Source of the DNA: Tolypothrix bouteillei VB521301
GTDB taxonomy: Bacteria; Cyanobacteriota; Cyanobacteriia; Cyanobacteriales; Nostocaceae
Direction of reading: 5' to 3'
Assembly: GCF_000760695.4 (NCBI RefSeq)
Contig: NZ_JHEG04000001.1
Location: forward strand, 9,000,935-9,064,934
Length of the DNA: 64,000 bases
A program made the translations under genes and the position numbers. Positions 18,397 to 28,549 of the stretch are shown here, in pieces. The stretch's first letter is position 1. Each line of letters begins with the position of its first letter. Under the pieces are notes generated by a model, which was given only the letters and a program-made list of their open reading frames with translations, ran no database searches and was not told the origin of the DNA.

Positions 18397-19635
18397 TTAA
18401 GCGGTGTACCATTCAGGAGAACGTGCTGCAACAGGAGATTCACTATAAGTAGTACCATCCATTGTCCAAAGCTTGTTCTCGCCTGTTTGATAATTCCGCC
18501 AGAAGATGTCAGTTTTGCCATCTCCATTGACATCAGAAATACTAGCTTGCCAAGCACCACCAGGGCTTTGAGATTGTAGAGAAACGTCACTGACTACAGT
18601 TGCACCATCCATTATCCAAACTTTATTCTCACCTGTTTCTTCGTTGTACCAGAAGAGATCGGTGCTGCCATTGCCGTCGAAATCACCAATTGAAGACTTC
18701 CAACCAGAACCAGTCAGTGTAGGTAAAGCAGTATCACTTACAACATTTCCATCATCAAAGAGCCAAATTTTGTTCTCACCGGTTGCACTATTGCGCCAGA
18801 CAACATCAGTCTCAAAAGTTTGAATACTGAAGTTAACATCTCCAAGGCTCGCAATTTCCCATTCCGTACCTAGAGTAGGCGCTGCAGATGCAGAAGCAGT
18901 TGTACCATTCATAAACCAAATGATATTTTCACCGGTTGCATTGTTACGCCACAAAATATCTGTATTGGTATCACCGTTGAAAAAGCCTGCTTTAGCTGTC
19001 CAATTTGAGTCAAATGAATCTAAAGCTGCTTCGGATGTGATAGTAGTGCCATCCATCAACCAAGCTTGGTTTTCGCCTGTTTGACTGTTGCGCCAGAAAA
19101 TATCAGTTTTGCTGTCGGCGTTAAAATCAACAAGGGTAGGGCTCCATTCGCCACTTAAAGAAGTTAGCGCAGCCTCTGAGACAATTGTTGTCCCATCCAT
19201 AATCCAAATACTGCTTTCGCCTGTCTGAGTATTGTGTATGAGAAGATCGGTTTTGTTATCAGCATTAAAATCAGCAATATTCAATGTTGAGCCAGGAGTT
19301 AAAGTTTTAAGAGATGCTTCAGCAAGAACATTGCTACCATCCATTAACCAAAGAGAAGTTTCTCCAGTTTGAGAATTATACCAAAGCTTATCGTTCTTAC
19401 CATCACCATTAAAATCAGCAAAAATCGCAGCACTATTCAAGAGTGGATTGGTATTGCTTGTTGCAGAAACGTTGTTATCAGTTGTTAAATCTGATTCTAA
19501 AGATGATTGTGAAGAACCATAATAGCTCTGATTAAGTGAACTATCTACACTAACATAGGAGTTATTTTGGCTGTCATTAAGAGGTGATGTATTAGAAGTA
19601 TTTGTCTTGATTGTTGTATTGAGAGATTCCGTCAT
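18397..19635 (-). CDS. FG-GAP/VCBS repeat protein (seven repeats)
   Basis: 412 residues. After a Ser/Asn/Thr-rich leader (1-70) come seven repeats of about 46-48 residues, each with a DFNGDGKTD-type calcium-binding loop, an aromatic/Asn segment (FWRNSQTGEN) and a WLMDGT strand. These repeats build an integrin-like beta-propeller and are usually surface-exposed or secreted. No classic N-terminal signal peptide is visible, so export, if any, would use another route. Repeat 5 (GDVNFSIQTFETDVVW) has a disrupted loop. Substrate or partner unknown. A terminator follows. Confidence 0.85.
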   Translation of the reverse strand: MTESLNTTIKTNTSNTSPLNDSQNNSYVSVDSSLNQSYYGSSQSSLESDLTTDNNVSATSNTNPLLNSAAIFADFNGDGKNDKLWYNSQTGETSLWLMDGSNVLAEASLKTLTPGSTLNIADFNADNKTDLLIHNTQTGESSIWIMDGTTIVSEAALTSLSGEWSPTLVDFNADSKTDIFWRNSQTGENQAWLMDGTTITSEAALDSFDSNWTAKAGFFNGDTNTDILWRNNATGENIIWFMNGTTASASAAPTLGTEWEIASLGDVNFSIQTFETDVVWRNSATGENKIWLFDDGNVVSDTALPTLTGSGWKSSIGDFDGNGSTDLFWYNEETGENKVWIMDGATVVSDVSLQSQSPGGAWQASISDVNGDGKTDIFWRNYQTGENKLWTMDGTTYSESPVAARSPEWYTA

Positions 19636-19929
19636 GACGTTTCTTTATTTTTAGTGTTCATACATTTTTTAACCCATTTTTTTGACTGCTTATGTTAATC
19701 CTTAACAGATTCAATGTATTTTTCATTTTTTATTTTCTTCTAAAAGTGTTAGTTAAAAACAAGGATTATAGTTATTTTGAGTTTTTGGAATGTTATATAT
19801 TAACAATTGTCTTGTTTTATTTTTTATCTTTCAGTTCGACTAAATTTATAAATATATGTAGCAATGCCAACTCTATTTAATTTAAAATATGAAATATTTA
19901 TGGCAAAATGATTGTGCAATTAAAAGATA

Positions 19930-20126
19930 TTGAAGAAGGCAGAAGTACGAAGGCAGAGGGCAGAAGGTTCCATTTAGAAGGGGATTCAGACCCCTCCTAA
20001 ATGGTAGCGACTGAACGGAGTTCAGTCGGGGTCTTAAACCCTTGTTCCCTTTGGTCACTCGCAGAGAGCGGAGCCAGTATTCCCTTCTGCCTCCTGCCTC
20101 CTGCCCTCTGCCTTTCTTGATAAAAC
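19930..20126. repeat. MITE-like palindromic element in a 677-base gap
   Basis: The gap 19636-20312 has no convincing gene. Its centre is flanked by GAAGGCAGAGGGCAGAAGG-type repeats on the left and the complementary CCTTCTGCCTCCTGCC / CCCTCTGCCTTTC on the right. Inside are hairpins (CCATTTAG...CTAAATGG and GACTGAACGGAGTTCAGTC). It looks like a small non-autonomous repeat element. The rest (19636-19920) is AT-rich with only spurious short frames. Confidence 0.55.
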
Positions 20127-20312
20127 GTAAGTTAGATAGACTTCACTCTCGCAACCTCCCTCTTCTCCTGTGAGAAGCGAGAAGAGCAATAGTGAAATTG
20201 CGGTTTCACCTCAAGTCAATTGCTTCGCTTGGGAAGGAGAGACAAGGGAGCGTTATTTCAACGCGATCGTCGCTTTATCCCGATTTGCAACCTGAGTTAA
20301 AATTTGATACTT

Positions 20313-21731
20313 TTAACTACAGGTATCAACTGGATACTTCTCACTGTTTGGATCGGTACTTGATTGCAAGGTAAAATATAGTTCGTTAAACAATTCATTT
20401 GGTAACAATCCTGTTGGATCGAGAGAAAGACCATCTTTGATTTTAGTCACTAGGTACATATCAATATCACCTTTATTTTTGGCAGAAACTTTTCCTCGGT
20501 ACTCCACTGCAAAGAAATCTTTTACTAATTCAAAAGTGTTTTGAGAAATGTTAATGCTACCGGGAATACCAGAAGATTCCATTCTAGAAGCTGTATTCAC
20601 AGTATCACCCCAAACATCATAAGCAAATTTTTTATGTCCGATTACACCTGCTAACAAGGGTCCTGAGTGGATACCAATACGAATATCCCAGTAGGGATAG
20701 TTCAAAAATACCTTTTCTTGCTTGCGCCATTGCATAAAGGCTCGAATATTTATAGCAGCTAATACGGTATCAATAGCATGAGTTTTGTTGGGGACGGGAA
20801 TTCCGCCAACGCACATATAACTATCTCCAATAGTTTTAAGTTTTTCTAAATTGTGTGCTTCAATAAACTGGTCGAAGCAAGAAAAACAGTAGTCTAGTTC
20901 ATCAACGAGCTCTTGTGGTGTCAGTTGTTCGGATAGTTGAGTAAAATTCTTGAAGTCTGTAAAAAGAACAGAGGCGGATTCATAGAATACGGGTTTGACT
21001 GTACCCGTCTGTTTTAACTCGGAGGCAATGTCTGTTGGTAGTATATTTAAGAGCAACTCGTCTGATTTGCGTTTTTCTTCTTCTAATTCAAGATACAGTC
21101 GATTTAACTCTTCAAATCGTTCTGCATTCCGAATGGCTGCTGATAGTTGCACGGCAAGCAAGTAACCGATCCGTAAATCTTCTTGATTGTATGTTTTGGG
21201 TGTTATGCTAGCAAAGTTAATGGTACCTAGGATCTGGCGATCGCACTCCAAAGGAATCACAATCGCCGATTTATACTGGTGTAAAAAACCGATAGTTGAG
21301 TTGTCATGAATCAGTTGAGCTTGACCTGTTCTGAGAGCGTGACTGACGACACCTAAGTTGCTAATATCCAAACACTCAACTTCAGCAACAGAACTAAAAA
21401 GTGTGTTTATACTCCAAGTCTCCTTGCGATCGCTCTTAGCGCAAGCCGTACCCTGCTTATCGCCTTTGGCGCAAGCCGTACCCTGCTTATCGCGCAGACA
21501 AACACTACAATGTTCAAAATCCAACAACCACTTTGCTTGCTTTCCCACCACTCGCAAAATTTCATCTACTTTTAAGGTTTGATTGATGGCGATCGCAATT
21601 TCATTAACAGATGCGATACGGCTGGAGAACGCTTGCGCTTCTGATATCAGACGACGGGAAAGAAGCAACAGTTGTTGATAATTTTGTTCTTCCAACCTAC
21701 TACTTTCAGTAGAGGTGGGGATAAAAGTCAT
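20313..21731 (-). CDS. GAF-domain adenylate cyclase (class III)
   Basis: 472 residues: GAF-like sensor (about 40-200), short coiled coil (200-230), class III cyclase domain (about 240-430). Metal-binding aspartates are in LFTDFKNF and TIGDSYM. The purine-recognition Lys (EKLKTIGD) and Asp (YDVWGDTVN) indicate ATP over GTP, and NTASRM supplies the transition-state Asn and Arg. It should make cAMP, probably cytoplasmic. Two in-frame copies of a 10-residue repeat (DKQGTACAK) sit inside the GAF domain at 81-100, copied from a non-coding palindromic repeat. It overlaps the upstream AhpD-like gene by 4 bases (ATGA), indicating translational coupling. Confidence 0.9.
   Translation of the reverse strand: MTFIPTSTESSRLEEQNYQQLLLLSRRLISEAQAFSSRIASVNEIAIAINQTLKVDEILRVVGKQAKWLLDFEHCSVCLRDKQGTACAKGDKQGTACAKSDRKETWSINTLFSSVAEVECLDISNLGVVSHALRTGQAQLIHDNSTIGFLHQYKSAIVIPLECDRQILGTINFASITPKTYNQEDLRIGYLLAVQLSAAIRNAERFEELNRLYLELEEEKRKSDELLLNILPTDIASELKQTGTVKPVFYESASVLFTDFKNFTQLSEQLTPQELVDELDYCFSCFDQFIEAHNLEKLKTIGDSYMCVGGIPVPNKTHAIDTVLAAINIRAFMQWRKQEKVFLNYPYWDIRIGIHSGPLLAGVIGHKKFAYDVWGDTVNTASRMESSGIPGSINISQNTFELVKDFFAVEYRGKVSAKNKGDIDMYLVTKIKDGLSLDPTGLLPNELFNELYFTLQSSTDPNSEKYPVDTCS
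21439..21493 (-). repeat. Two 30-base-period repeat units inside the cyclase gene
   Basis: The unit GCGCAAGCCGTACCCTGC continues to TTATCGC and occurs at 21439-21463 and 21469-21493. The 30-base period keeps the reading frame, giving a 10-residue duplication. It resembles palindromic intergenic repeats of cyanobacteria. Confidence 0.8.
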
Positions 21732-22270
21732 AACTTGTCTATTTCGAGGGCTATCGAATCTGTATACCGATTTATGCTAGTAAATAGATCTGCTGTGGCA
21801 ATAATCTCAAATATTTCCGAATCATCCAATCCAAACTCTCGCAACTTTTGAAAATCCTGGCTTGAAAGATTGTGAGGTTCGGTAGCAGCTTTTAAGCCAA
21901 AGCTAATGACTGCCTTTTCTCGTGTGGGAAGCGGACAAGCAGCAAAGTTGGAAACCAAAGTTTTCAAAACTTCTTCACTCATTCCCAAAGACGACAATGC
22001 GTGTAAATGAACATTTAATGCATAAGGACTGCTGTTTGCTTGAGAGATAGCAATTCCCAACATTTCCTTAAGTGTGCGAGGAACAGTTCCTTGCAAAACT
22101 GTAGCGCGGAACTTTTTCCAGTTTGCTTCTAGCACTCCAGAATTGATTGCCATTGATTTAAATAGATTGGGTACAATCCCAAACCCAAGTTCTACTTGGA
22201 TTTCTTGATATATCTCTTTAGCCTTCAAATCTGAAAGTTGCTCGTATTCCAGTACGGGAAATTCAGCCAT
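21728..22270 (-). CDS. AhpD/carboxymuconolactone-decarboxylase-like protein lacking the CxxC
   Basis: 180 residues with the all-helical AhpD-like fold pattern (LKEMLGIAISQAN... followed by Tyr-x-x-x-x-His). In peroxidatic members this helix reads CxYCxxxH; here it reads SSPYALNVH, so both redox cysteines are replaced (Ser, Ala) while the His stays. Peroxidase activity is therefore unlikely; a binding or sensory role, or another reaction, is possible. The stop overlaps the start of the adenylate cyclase, so the two are co-translated and may share a stimulus. Confidence 0.75.
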   Translation of the reverse strand: MAEFPVLEYEQLSDLKAKEIYQEIQVELGFGIVPNLFKSMAINSGVLEANWKKFRATVLQGTVPRTLKEMLGIAISQANSSPYALNVHLHALSSLGMSEEVLKTLVSNFAACPLPTREKAVISFGLKAATEPHNLSSQDFQKLREFGLDDSEIFEIIATADLFTSINRYTDSIALEIDKL

Positions 22271-22622
22271 TTTTACTACTTATCTGACTAGAAAACTTAG
22301 TTCTAAGGAATTAGACTTTATTGATAGCGTATCTTTTAATACAAATTTAGCTTTACTTTTTAGAATAACTTTATATTCAGCCCCCTGTTAGATTCAGTAT
22401 AAATTTTATCCACTAATCTTACAGTGGAAGTATTTATATTTGTTGATTGTGGTTTTTATTTTATTACCAAAAATCTATCTAAAGTAGAATAGTTTACATA
22501 TATAATATCTATTCCTGTATTGTCGATTTGGCAACGCCCACCTTCAGATGTTTGTTAGCAATGCTTTTGGCTCAACTGGGTAATTTGAGACTGGGATGGA
22601 AGCAGATGCGAACACAGAAAAA

Positions 22623-22646
22623 AGGGGTATATTTCACTACACCCCT
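22623..22646 (-). terminator. Terminator downstream of ftsH
   Basis: On the minus strand, AGGGGT...ACCCCT is followed by TTTTTTC, about 40 bases after the ftsH stop. The rest of the 22271-22683 gap is AT-rich, with no gene seen; its right part downstream of the stop is transcribed with ftsH and its left part presumably holds the promoter of the AhpD-like/cyclase pair. Confidence 0.65.
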
Positions 22647-22683
22647 ACAATACTGTATAAGATAAGTTGAGAATAAAGTGAGA

Positions 22684-24570
22684 TTAAAGAGTAGGAATAA
22701 ACTGTTGCTTTTCAGGCACGCTAGTATATTCTGCTACAATTTGTCGAAATTCTTCACCGTCAATGCTTTCTTTCTCAATCAGTAAATCTACCAATCTATC
22801 CATAACAGTACGATTATCTCGTACAATCTTTTTCGCTGATTGGTAGCACTCGTCTACAATGACGCGAACTTGAGAATCAATGCGAGCAGCAATGGATTCT
22901 GAGTACTCAGATCTGGTCATCCAATCGCGACCTAAGAAAACTTCACCTGTTTGGCTTTCTAAGGACACCGGACCTAGATCGGACATCCCAAATCGTGTTA
23001 CCATTTGCCGTGCCATTCCGGTAACTTGTTGCAAGTCGCCGCCTGCACCAGTAGTCACTTCAGCAGCACCAAAAATGATGTCTTCTGCTGCACGACCACC
23101 CAAAGCACCAGTAATTCTGGCTTTGAGCTGCGATCGCGTGATCAGCCCTTGTTCTTCATTTGGAATAAACCAGGTTAAACCTTGTGCCTGTCCCCGTGGA
23201 ATCAGGGTCACTTTTTGGACTGGATCGTGGTCTTTGAGCAATGTACCGACGATAGCGTGTCCTATTTCGTGATAAGCAATCAAACGCTTGCTCTTGCTAT
23301 CCACCAATGGCGTTCCTTCCATACCAGCCACAACCCGGTCTACTGCATCATCAATTTCTGTATTGGTGATGGCATCTTTACGGCGTCGTGCAGTCAGAAT
23401 AGCAGCTTCGTTGAGCAAGTTTGCTAAATCTGCACCAGTAAATCCAGGACAGCGACGGGCAATTGTTTCTAAAGAAACGCTGGGGTCTAATTTCTTGTTG
23501 CGGGCGTGGACTTTTAAAATTTCCAAGCGTCCTTTGATGTCGGGTGCATCTACAATCACTTGTCTGTCAAAGCGTCCGGGACGCAACAGGGCTGCATCTA
23601 GTACATCAGGACGGTTTGTAGCAGCGATGATAATGATACCAGTGTTGCCCTCAAAGCCATCCATTTCGGTCAGCAATTGGTTGAGGGTTTGCTCGCGTTC
23701 GTCGTTTCCGCCACCGATACCTGCACCCCGCTGACGTCCTACGGCGTCAATTTCATCAATAAAGATGATACAAGGAGCATTATCTTTTGCTTTTTTAAAC
23801 AAATCGCGCACGCGAGACGCACCGACTCCAACGAACATTTCCACAAATTCGGAACCGGAGATGCTAAAGAACGGTACGCCAGCTTCACCTGCGATCGCTT
23901 TTGCCAACAGCGTTTTACCTGTTCCTGGAGGTCCAACTAACAGCACTCCTTTGGGAATGCGTGCGCCAACTGCAGTAAATTTCTCTGGCTGTTTGAGGAA
24001 GGTAACAACTTCTTGCAGTTCCTCTTTAGCTTCTTCAATACCGGCAACGTCATCAAACTTGACTCCAGTCTTTGCCTCCATTTGGAAGCGTGCTCTTGAT
24101 TTACCGAAGTTCATCGCTTGACCGGGACCGCCTGGTAGGTTGCTAGAACGACGAAACAGGAAAAACAACCCGGTAATTAATAAGACAGGAAAAATAAGAT
24201 TTCCTAACAGTCCCCAAATTGCTCCATCATTTCGCATGGGGTGAGCGTCAAAACTCACTCCTTTCTCTTTAAGCTTTCTAATCAACTCAGGAGCACTGGC
24301 TGGTAAGTCTACCCGCACTCTCTGTATGCGGTTATCCAATTCCGGATCGACAGCTTCCACAATTGCCGTTCTACCGCCTTCATATAAATCAACGCCAGTG
24401 ACGCGATTGGCGTCTAAATATTCTAGAAAACGACCATAAGTCATGCGAGTGCTGGCTGCATTCTTACTTAGGTCAGTGGGAGCACCGGAGAATGCGCCTT
24501 GCCAAAAGAAAAAGCCAATTACCAATGCTGGCAATGTCCAGAGTAGTAGAACTCTCCAGGAAAATTTCAT
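22684..24570 (-). CDS. ftsH: ATP-dependent zinc metalloprotease FtsH (FtsH2-like)
   Basis: 628 residues. A transmembrane helix near residues 5-24, a lumenal/periplasmic domain, a second helix (about 118-138), AAA+ ATPase with GPPGTGKT and FIDEIDA, and an M41 protease with HEIGH as the zinc site. It closely resembles the cyanobacterial thylakoid FtsH that degrades damaged photosystem II D1 (FtsH2, Synechocystis slr0228 type), including the N-terminus [11 protein letters not shown] and the ending VPEKQQFIP. It normally works as a hetero-hexamer with another FtsH. It has its own terminator and is followed by an unrelated gene. Confidence 0.96.
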   Translation of the reverse strand: MKFSWRVLLLWTLPALVIGFFFWQGAFSGAPTDLSKNAASTRMTYGRFLEYLDANRVTGVDLYEGGRTAIVEAVDPELDNRIQRVRVDLPASAPELIRKLKEKGVSFDAHPMRNDGAIWGLLGNLIFPVLLITGLFFLFRRSSNLPGGPGQAMNFGKSRARFQMEAKTGVKFDDVAGIEEAKEELQEVVTFLKQPEKFTAVGARIPKGVLLVGPPGTGKTLLAKAIAGEAGVPFFSISGSEFVEMFVGVGASRVRDLFKKAKDNAPCIIFIDEIDAVGRQRGAGIGGGNDEREQTLNQLLTEMDGFEGNTGIIIIAATNRPDVLDAALLRPGRFDRQVIVDAPDIKGRLEILKVHARNKKLDPSVSLETIARRCPGFTGADLANLLNEAAILTARRRKDAITNTEIDDAVDRVVAGMEGTPLVDSKSKRLIAYHEIGHAIVGTLLKDHDPVQKVTLIPRGQAQGLTWFIPNEEQGLITRSQLKARITGALGGRAAEDIIFGAAEVTTGAGGDLQQVTGMARQMVTRFGMSDLGPVSLESQTGEVFLGRDWMTRSEYSESIAARIDSQVRVIVDECYQSAKKIVRDNRTVMDRLVDLLIEKESIDGEEFRQIVAEYTSVPEKQQFIPTL

Positions 24571-24831
24571 TTTTGTTTGCCTCTAGATAGTGCAGCAGCC
24601 CAAAAATAGAGCTTTTAAATCAATGTTTTTATATTTATGTGCCACAGCTATGGCTTCTGCCCGATTTGGCAAGTTGCTAGAACTGAGACAACATTAATAA
24701 TCTTAATTAAATTTAACTTAATTTTGTCCCATTGTACTATATCGATTTGGCGTGAAACCACACTTGACTCACGCCATTTTTATGCAAAATCTATATTGAA
24801 TGCTAAATTCAGGCTCTTAATTTCTTTTTTG

Positions 24832-25617
24832 TTAAATTTCGTCAGGATTTATTCCTTGCGCTCGGAGAAGTTCAGCTAACTTTGCAGCTCGTTGCTCTGC
24901 TTGAGATGCTCGTTGCTCTGCTTGAGATGCCTGTTGCTCGAGTTCCTGAGACGTTAACAAGCGTTCACCGGTTTGGGCATCTTCCATTACAACTCGACTA
25001 TCTTGAAGCCCAATATACAACCCCACAGTCTCAAACAAAATGCGTCCATCATCATCAGGAGTCAGCGGTAAGTACTGCCCGTCAATTAGGCAATAGCCCA
25101 AAACTTCTTCAATGACTTGTTTGCGTTGTCTGCGTCGGTCGAAAATTAAGTATTCCCGTACTCCCGCTTGAGCATACTCTTTTACTTTGGTTTGTCGATC
25201 TTCTTTGCGGTAGCGAGGAGAAACAACTTCCACAATCAACCCAGGACGAACTCCTTCTACCGGAACGACAAATTCAGTGCGGATGTCCTCTTTGTTTCGC
25301 AGTCCAAACACTACAAAGGTATCGGGACAGTGGTTTCCCAAACCCGGAATCCCCCACTTAACAATTAAATCCCGGAATACTCCCGTTGTGCGATCGCTAG
25401 CATAGCGACGGGTCAATATATCCTTAACACCGCCTGCTATATCCTCATGAAAAGTACTGTTGGGCAAGCGGTATCCTTCCTGTGGATGAAGAAACTCTTC
25501 TGATGTCAGGGGGATTTTAACATAAATTTCGCTACCATCTGGCTGAGTGACAATTTCATTACGCCAGCCCCGTTCAGCAAATTCCTCTGATAAATCCTGA
25601 GATGCTGTAACTGTCAT
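24832..25617 (-). CDS. Uma2 family (DUF820) PD-(D/E)XK-like protein
   Basis: 261 residues. The restriction-endonuclease-like core has CPDTFVVFG and GLIVEVVSPRYRKED, followed by YAQAGVREYLIFD, the standard Uma2 signature. Uma2 proteins are greatly expanded in filamentous cyanobacteria; the nuclease activity is predicted, not established for this copy. The C-terminus has a short coiled coil of repeated ASQAEQR heptads before LRAQGINPDEI. A second, divergent Uma2 gene lies at 46288. Confidence 0.88.
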   Translation of the reverse strand: MTVTASQDLSEEFAERGWRNEIVTQPDGSEIYVKIPLTSEEFLHPQEGYRLPNSTFHEDIAGGVKDILTRRYASDRTTGVFRDLIVKWGIPGLGNHCPDTFVVFGLRNKEDIRTEFVVPVEGVRPGLIVEVVSPRYRKEDRQTKVKEYAQAGVREYLIFDRRRQRKQVIEEVLGYCLIDGQYLPLTPDDDGRILFETVGLYIGLQDSRVVMEDAQTGERLLTSQELEQQASQAEQRASQAEQRAAKLAELLRAQGINPDEI

Positions 25618-25657
25618 TGTTATCGCTCCCTATTAGTTCTCGAGCGGAGATGACTGT

Positions 25658-26194
25658 TCACCGCTCGCCAAGATCTGATTTGCTGGTCACTGATTTGCTT
25701 GACTGTGTTATGCGTAGCGTGTAAGGAAGATACTTATCTTTTGTATAGGAACCAATCCAAATATTATAGCTTCCAGGCAACCATTCACCGAGAATACCGG
25801 GATTTTTGTTTTCAAAATCGTCATTGCACCAAGTCCCTCCAGGACCTTGAATGATTAAAGTCGTATCTTCTGGGCTTTCTACTTGTAATTTTAAGTAGTC
25901 AAACTTATTTGTTAGCTCTAGTGTGTGGTCTGGTTTTTCATCAAAAAATCCCGTACACGGTCCTGTGGGAGTTTCTCCCTTCCCCACCAGTTGCTTCCCC
26001 GGTATGGAACCGCCGCTCATTCCACGAACTGTCATTGGATCTGGAGAAACTTTTTGACCAATAGTCATATCCCCAAAGATTGGGGGTGGTGTTTCTTGTT
26101 GAGCATCTGCTGTCATAGTATTTACTGAGGCGATCGCTATTGTTGCGACTACCAAAGAAATTCTTATTCCTAAATTTATAACTTTTGTCAGCAT
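25658..26194 (-). CDS. Secreted protein with PPC-like beta domain
   Basis: 178 residues. Cleavable signal peptide (about 1-31, hydrophobic ISLVVATIAIAS, likely cut after ADA), then a PPC (pre-peptidase C-terminal)-like region with DYLKLQVESPEDTTLIIQGP, CNDDFENKNPG and GSYNIWIGSY. Such domains bind surfaces or act as chaperone-like modules of secreted enzymes; here there is no enzyme attached. Two cysteines (TGPCTGFF and WCNDD) could form a disulfide. Likely periplasmic; function unknown. No clear operon partner. Confidence 0.75.
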   Translation of the reverse strand: MLTKVINLGIRISLVVATIAIASVNTMTADAQQETPPPIFGDMTIGQKVSPDPMTVRGMSGGSIPGKQLVGKGETPTGPCTGFFDEKPDHTLELTNKFDYLKLQVESPEDTTLIIQGPGGTWCNDDFENKNPGILGEWLPGSYNIWIGSYTKDKYLPYTLRITQSSKSVTSKSDLGER

Positions 26195-26397
26195 CTGAAT
26201 TACACATTTTCTTAAGTAGTTCGAGTGACGTTTATTTTACATAAGAAGTTCCCAATACGAGGGTATGCAACTCACTTCTTTACAAAAAAGTTATAAGAAT
26301 GTTCCGGATTGTCAGTTCACTAAAAGAAGTACCATATGCTACTCAATCCGCGACTTCTTAAAGGATGCTGTTGGCAAATGATGGGTTTAGTTCCTCC

Positions 26398-26657
26398 CCT
26401 CGTTCCGGTGGCTGCGCCTGAAGAATGCTATTGAAGAGACTCCACCTCCTAATAGGGCGAGCAGAGCCTCGCTCGATACATTCCCAGGTGGAACCACCCT
26501 CCGGGTTCACCAGTCCCTAGGGCGCGGGAGACCCGCCTATGGCACGAAAGTGCCACGCTGCGCTATCAGGGCTGGACTCACCAGTTGCCAGGGCGCGGGA
26601 AACCCGCCTGCAGCACTGGTCTCACCGCCTACTTTCTCTGGATTCACCGGAACGAGG
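26398..26657. repeat. 260-bp MITE-like element with 13-bp terminal inverted repeats
   Basis: Ends are CCTCGTTCCGGTG and CACCGGAACGAGG, perfect inverted repeats. Inside are GC-rich modules (GGGCGCGGGAGACCCGCC and GGGCGCGGGAAACCCGCC) and several small hairpins. It lies in the 524-base gap upstream of the secreted-protein gene and holds no gene. A related module occurs near 44090-44210. Confidence 0.75.
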
Positions 26658-26718
26658 ACGAACAAAGAACTTGCAATCGGAAAAATGAAGTATTTTATTT
26701 TATACACTTCATCTTTCT

Positions 26719-28149
26719 TTAAACTGCTTGAAGCAACCGTGGTTTATCTAAACCAATTTTATTAAGTAGCAACCAGGATTGGATAAGATCTGGACCGTGA
26801 AGATCTCCTGTTAAACCAGCTCTAAGAGAACGCATGACCAAACCTTTTTTAACGTTTTGCTCCTTAACGACTTGCTTAATCAGTTCTTGAGCGCTAGCTT
26901 CTGTCAACTGCTGATTCTCTAAAGCATTTACAATCCAGGAGAGAGTGGCAGCAGAACCTTCTTGCTTTAATTGTGCCCGTGCTTCCTCGCTAAATTCAAC
27001 TGTTTCTACAAAAAAGAGTTGAGAAATTGAGACGGCGTCTGTCAGCCGAGTGAGACTCGGACCAATTAAAGTGACTAACTGTTCCAGCCAGGGGCGATCG
27101 CGTCCTGCTGTCAATTGGTATCCCGCTTCTTCCCAAAAGGGTATCACCAAATCTGTCAGCTTATCAACAGGCATATTATGAATATATTGACTGTTAATCC
27201 AGTCCAATTTTGCCCAATCAAATTTTGCCCCTGCTTTATTGACTCGCTCAAAGCCAAACAATTTGGCTGCTTCCTCTAAGGTGAAAAGTTCTTGAGTTGA
27301 GTCTGGGGGAGACCAACCCAATAATGTCATGTAATTTACCAATCCCTCGGACGTAAAGCCCATTTGCTTAAAGTCAAAAATAGATGTGACTCCATCTCGC
27401 TTGGAGAGCTTGCGTCCTTCTTGGTTGAGAATCAGGGGTGTATGGGCAAACTCCGGTACTTTAGCGCCGAAAGCTTCATATATGAGTATTTGTTTGGCAG
27501 TGTTAGCAATATGGTCTTCGCCTCGAATAACATGGGTGATTTGCATATCCATGTCATCGATCACAACCGCAAAGTTGTACAGAGCTACACCGATATCATC
27601 TGCAGCGGCACGAGCAATGACCATATCACCGCCGAGATCGTTCCCCCGCCAAATCATTTTGCCACGGACTAAGTCGTTCCAGACAATTTCGCGATCGTCG
27701 TCAATTTTAAATCGAATCACAAAGCTGCGGCCTTCTGCTTTGAAGGCTGCTTCTTGTTCTGGTGTGAGATTGCGGTGACGGTTATCGTAACGGGGTGCTT
27801 CTCCTCTGGCTTTCTGTGCTTCTCGCAGCGCTTCTAATTCTTCTGCTGTGGTATAGCAGCGATAAGCCAATCCCTTATCTAAAAGTGTTTTGACTGCTTG
27901 TTTGTACATTTCCAAACGATCTGTTTGGAAAAATGGTCCTTCATCCCAGGTCAACCCCAGCCAGCGCAATCCCTCAAGAATATTCTCTGTATATTCGGGA
28001 CGCGATCGCTCGACATCTGTATCTTCTATCCGCAGGATAAATTGACCGCCATGGTGGCGGGCGAACAACCAATTAAAGACGGCTGTCCTTGCTGTACCAA
28101 TGTGTAAATTCCCAGTAGGGCTGGGAGCAATACGGACTCTAACAGTCAC
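26719..28149 (-). CDS. gltX: Glutamyl-tRNA synthetase
   Basis: 476 residues, class I synthetase. HIGH-type motif HIGT in [13 protein letters not shown] and KMSKS-type motif KLSKRDG; the Rossmann core ends with WSPP, followed by the alpha-helical anticodon-binding domain. It charges tRNA-Glu and, in cyanobacteria lacking GlnRS, usually also tRNA-Gln for later transamidation. Its Glu-tRNA also feeds tetrapyrrole synthesis. Full length with no anomalies. tRNA-Asp lies 120 bases upstream on the same strand. Confidence 0.97.
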   Translation of the reverse strand: MTVRVRIAPSPTGNLHIGTARTAVFNWLFARHHGGQFILRIEDTDVERSRPEYTENILEGLRWLGLTWDEGPFFQTDRLEMYKQAVKTLLDKGLAYRCYTTAEELEALREAQKARGEAPRYDNRHRNLTPEQEAAFKAEGRSFVIRFKIDDDREIVWNDLVRGKMIWRGNDLGGDMVIARAAADDIGVALYNFAVVIDDMDMQITHVIRGEDHIANTAKQILIYEAFGAKVPEFAHTPLILNQEGRKLSKRDGVTSIFDFKQMGFTSEGLVNYMTLLGWSPPDSTQELFTLEEAAKLFGFERVNKAGAKFDWAKLDWINSQYIHNMPVDKLTDLVIPFWEEAGYQLTAGRDRPWLEQLVTLIGPSLTRLTDAVSISQLFFVETVEFSEEARAQLKQEGSAATLSWIVNALENQQLTEASAQELIKQVVKEQNVKKGLVMRSLRAGLTGDLHGPDLIQSWLLLNKIGLDKPRLLQAV

Positions 28150-28269
28150 TGAAATTTCTCTCTTTATCTAACGCACAACTTAGTAGCTTATACCAAGTTA
28201 TAATAACCGAGTGCCAGTAACCTCTGGCTCTAAACTCACTCTTTACAACTTGTCTTCTTTATGCTTTAA

Positions 28270-28343
28270 CGGGACTGACGGGGCTCGAACCCGCAACTTC
28301 CGCCGTGACAGGGCGGTGCTCTAACCAATTGAACTACAGTCCC
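28270..28343 (-). tRNA. tRNA-Asp (anticodon GTC)
   Basis: 74-base cloverleaf on the minus strand: acceptor GGGACTG/CAGTCCC with discriminator G, D arm TTAGAGC, anticodon loop CTGTCAC with GTC, T arm GGGTTCGAGCCC. The CCA end is not encoded. Confidence 0.97.
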
Positions 28344-28549
28344 TTGTTTTTATTCACTTTATTTATTATGCCTAACAGCTAAACTCTTGTCAAGAGATTT
28401 TGTATTTTCGATTTTCTATTGAGAAAGCCCTTGTGTGGACTTGGTTTCAAGCAATTCTTTCTAGTTTTAACTGCTTTCCTTACCCGATCCCCACGAACAG
28501 TTTACCACAACGCTTGTGATGAAACTTCCTCTTCCCTACTCCCTACTCC

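Noticed and set aside
19692..19880. 62-residue hydrophobic plus-strand frame
   Set aside because: Very AT-rich, Phe/Leu/Ile-only composition, no RBS; likely chance.
23288..23734. 148-residue plus-strand frame and neighbours within 22880-24121
   Set aside because: Antisense shadows of ftsH, whose minus-strand product is complete and conserved.
26550..26765. 71-residue plus-strand frame
   Set aside because: Lies in the MITE-like element and runs antisense into gltX.
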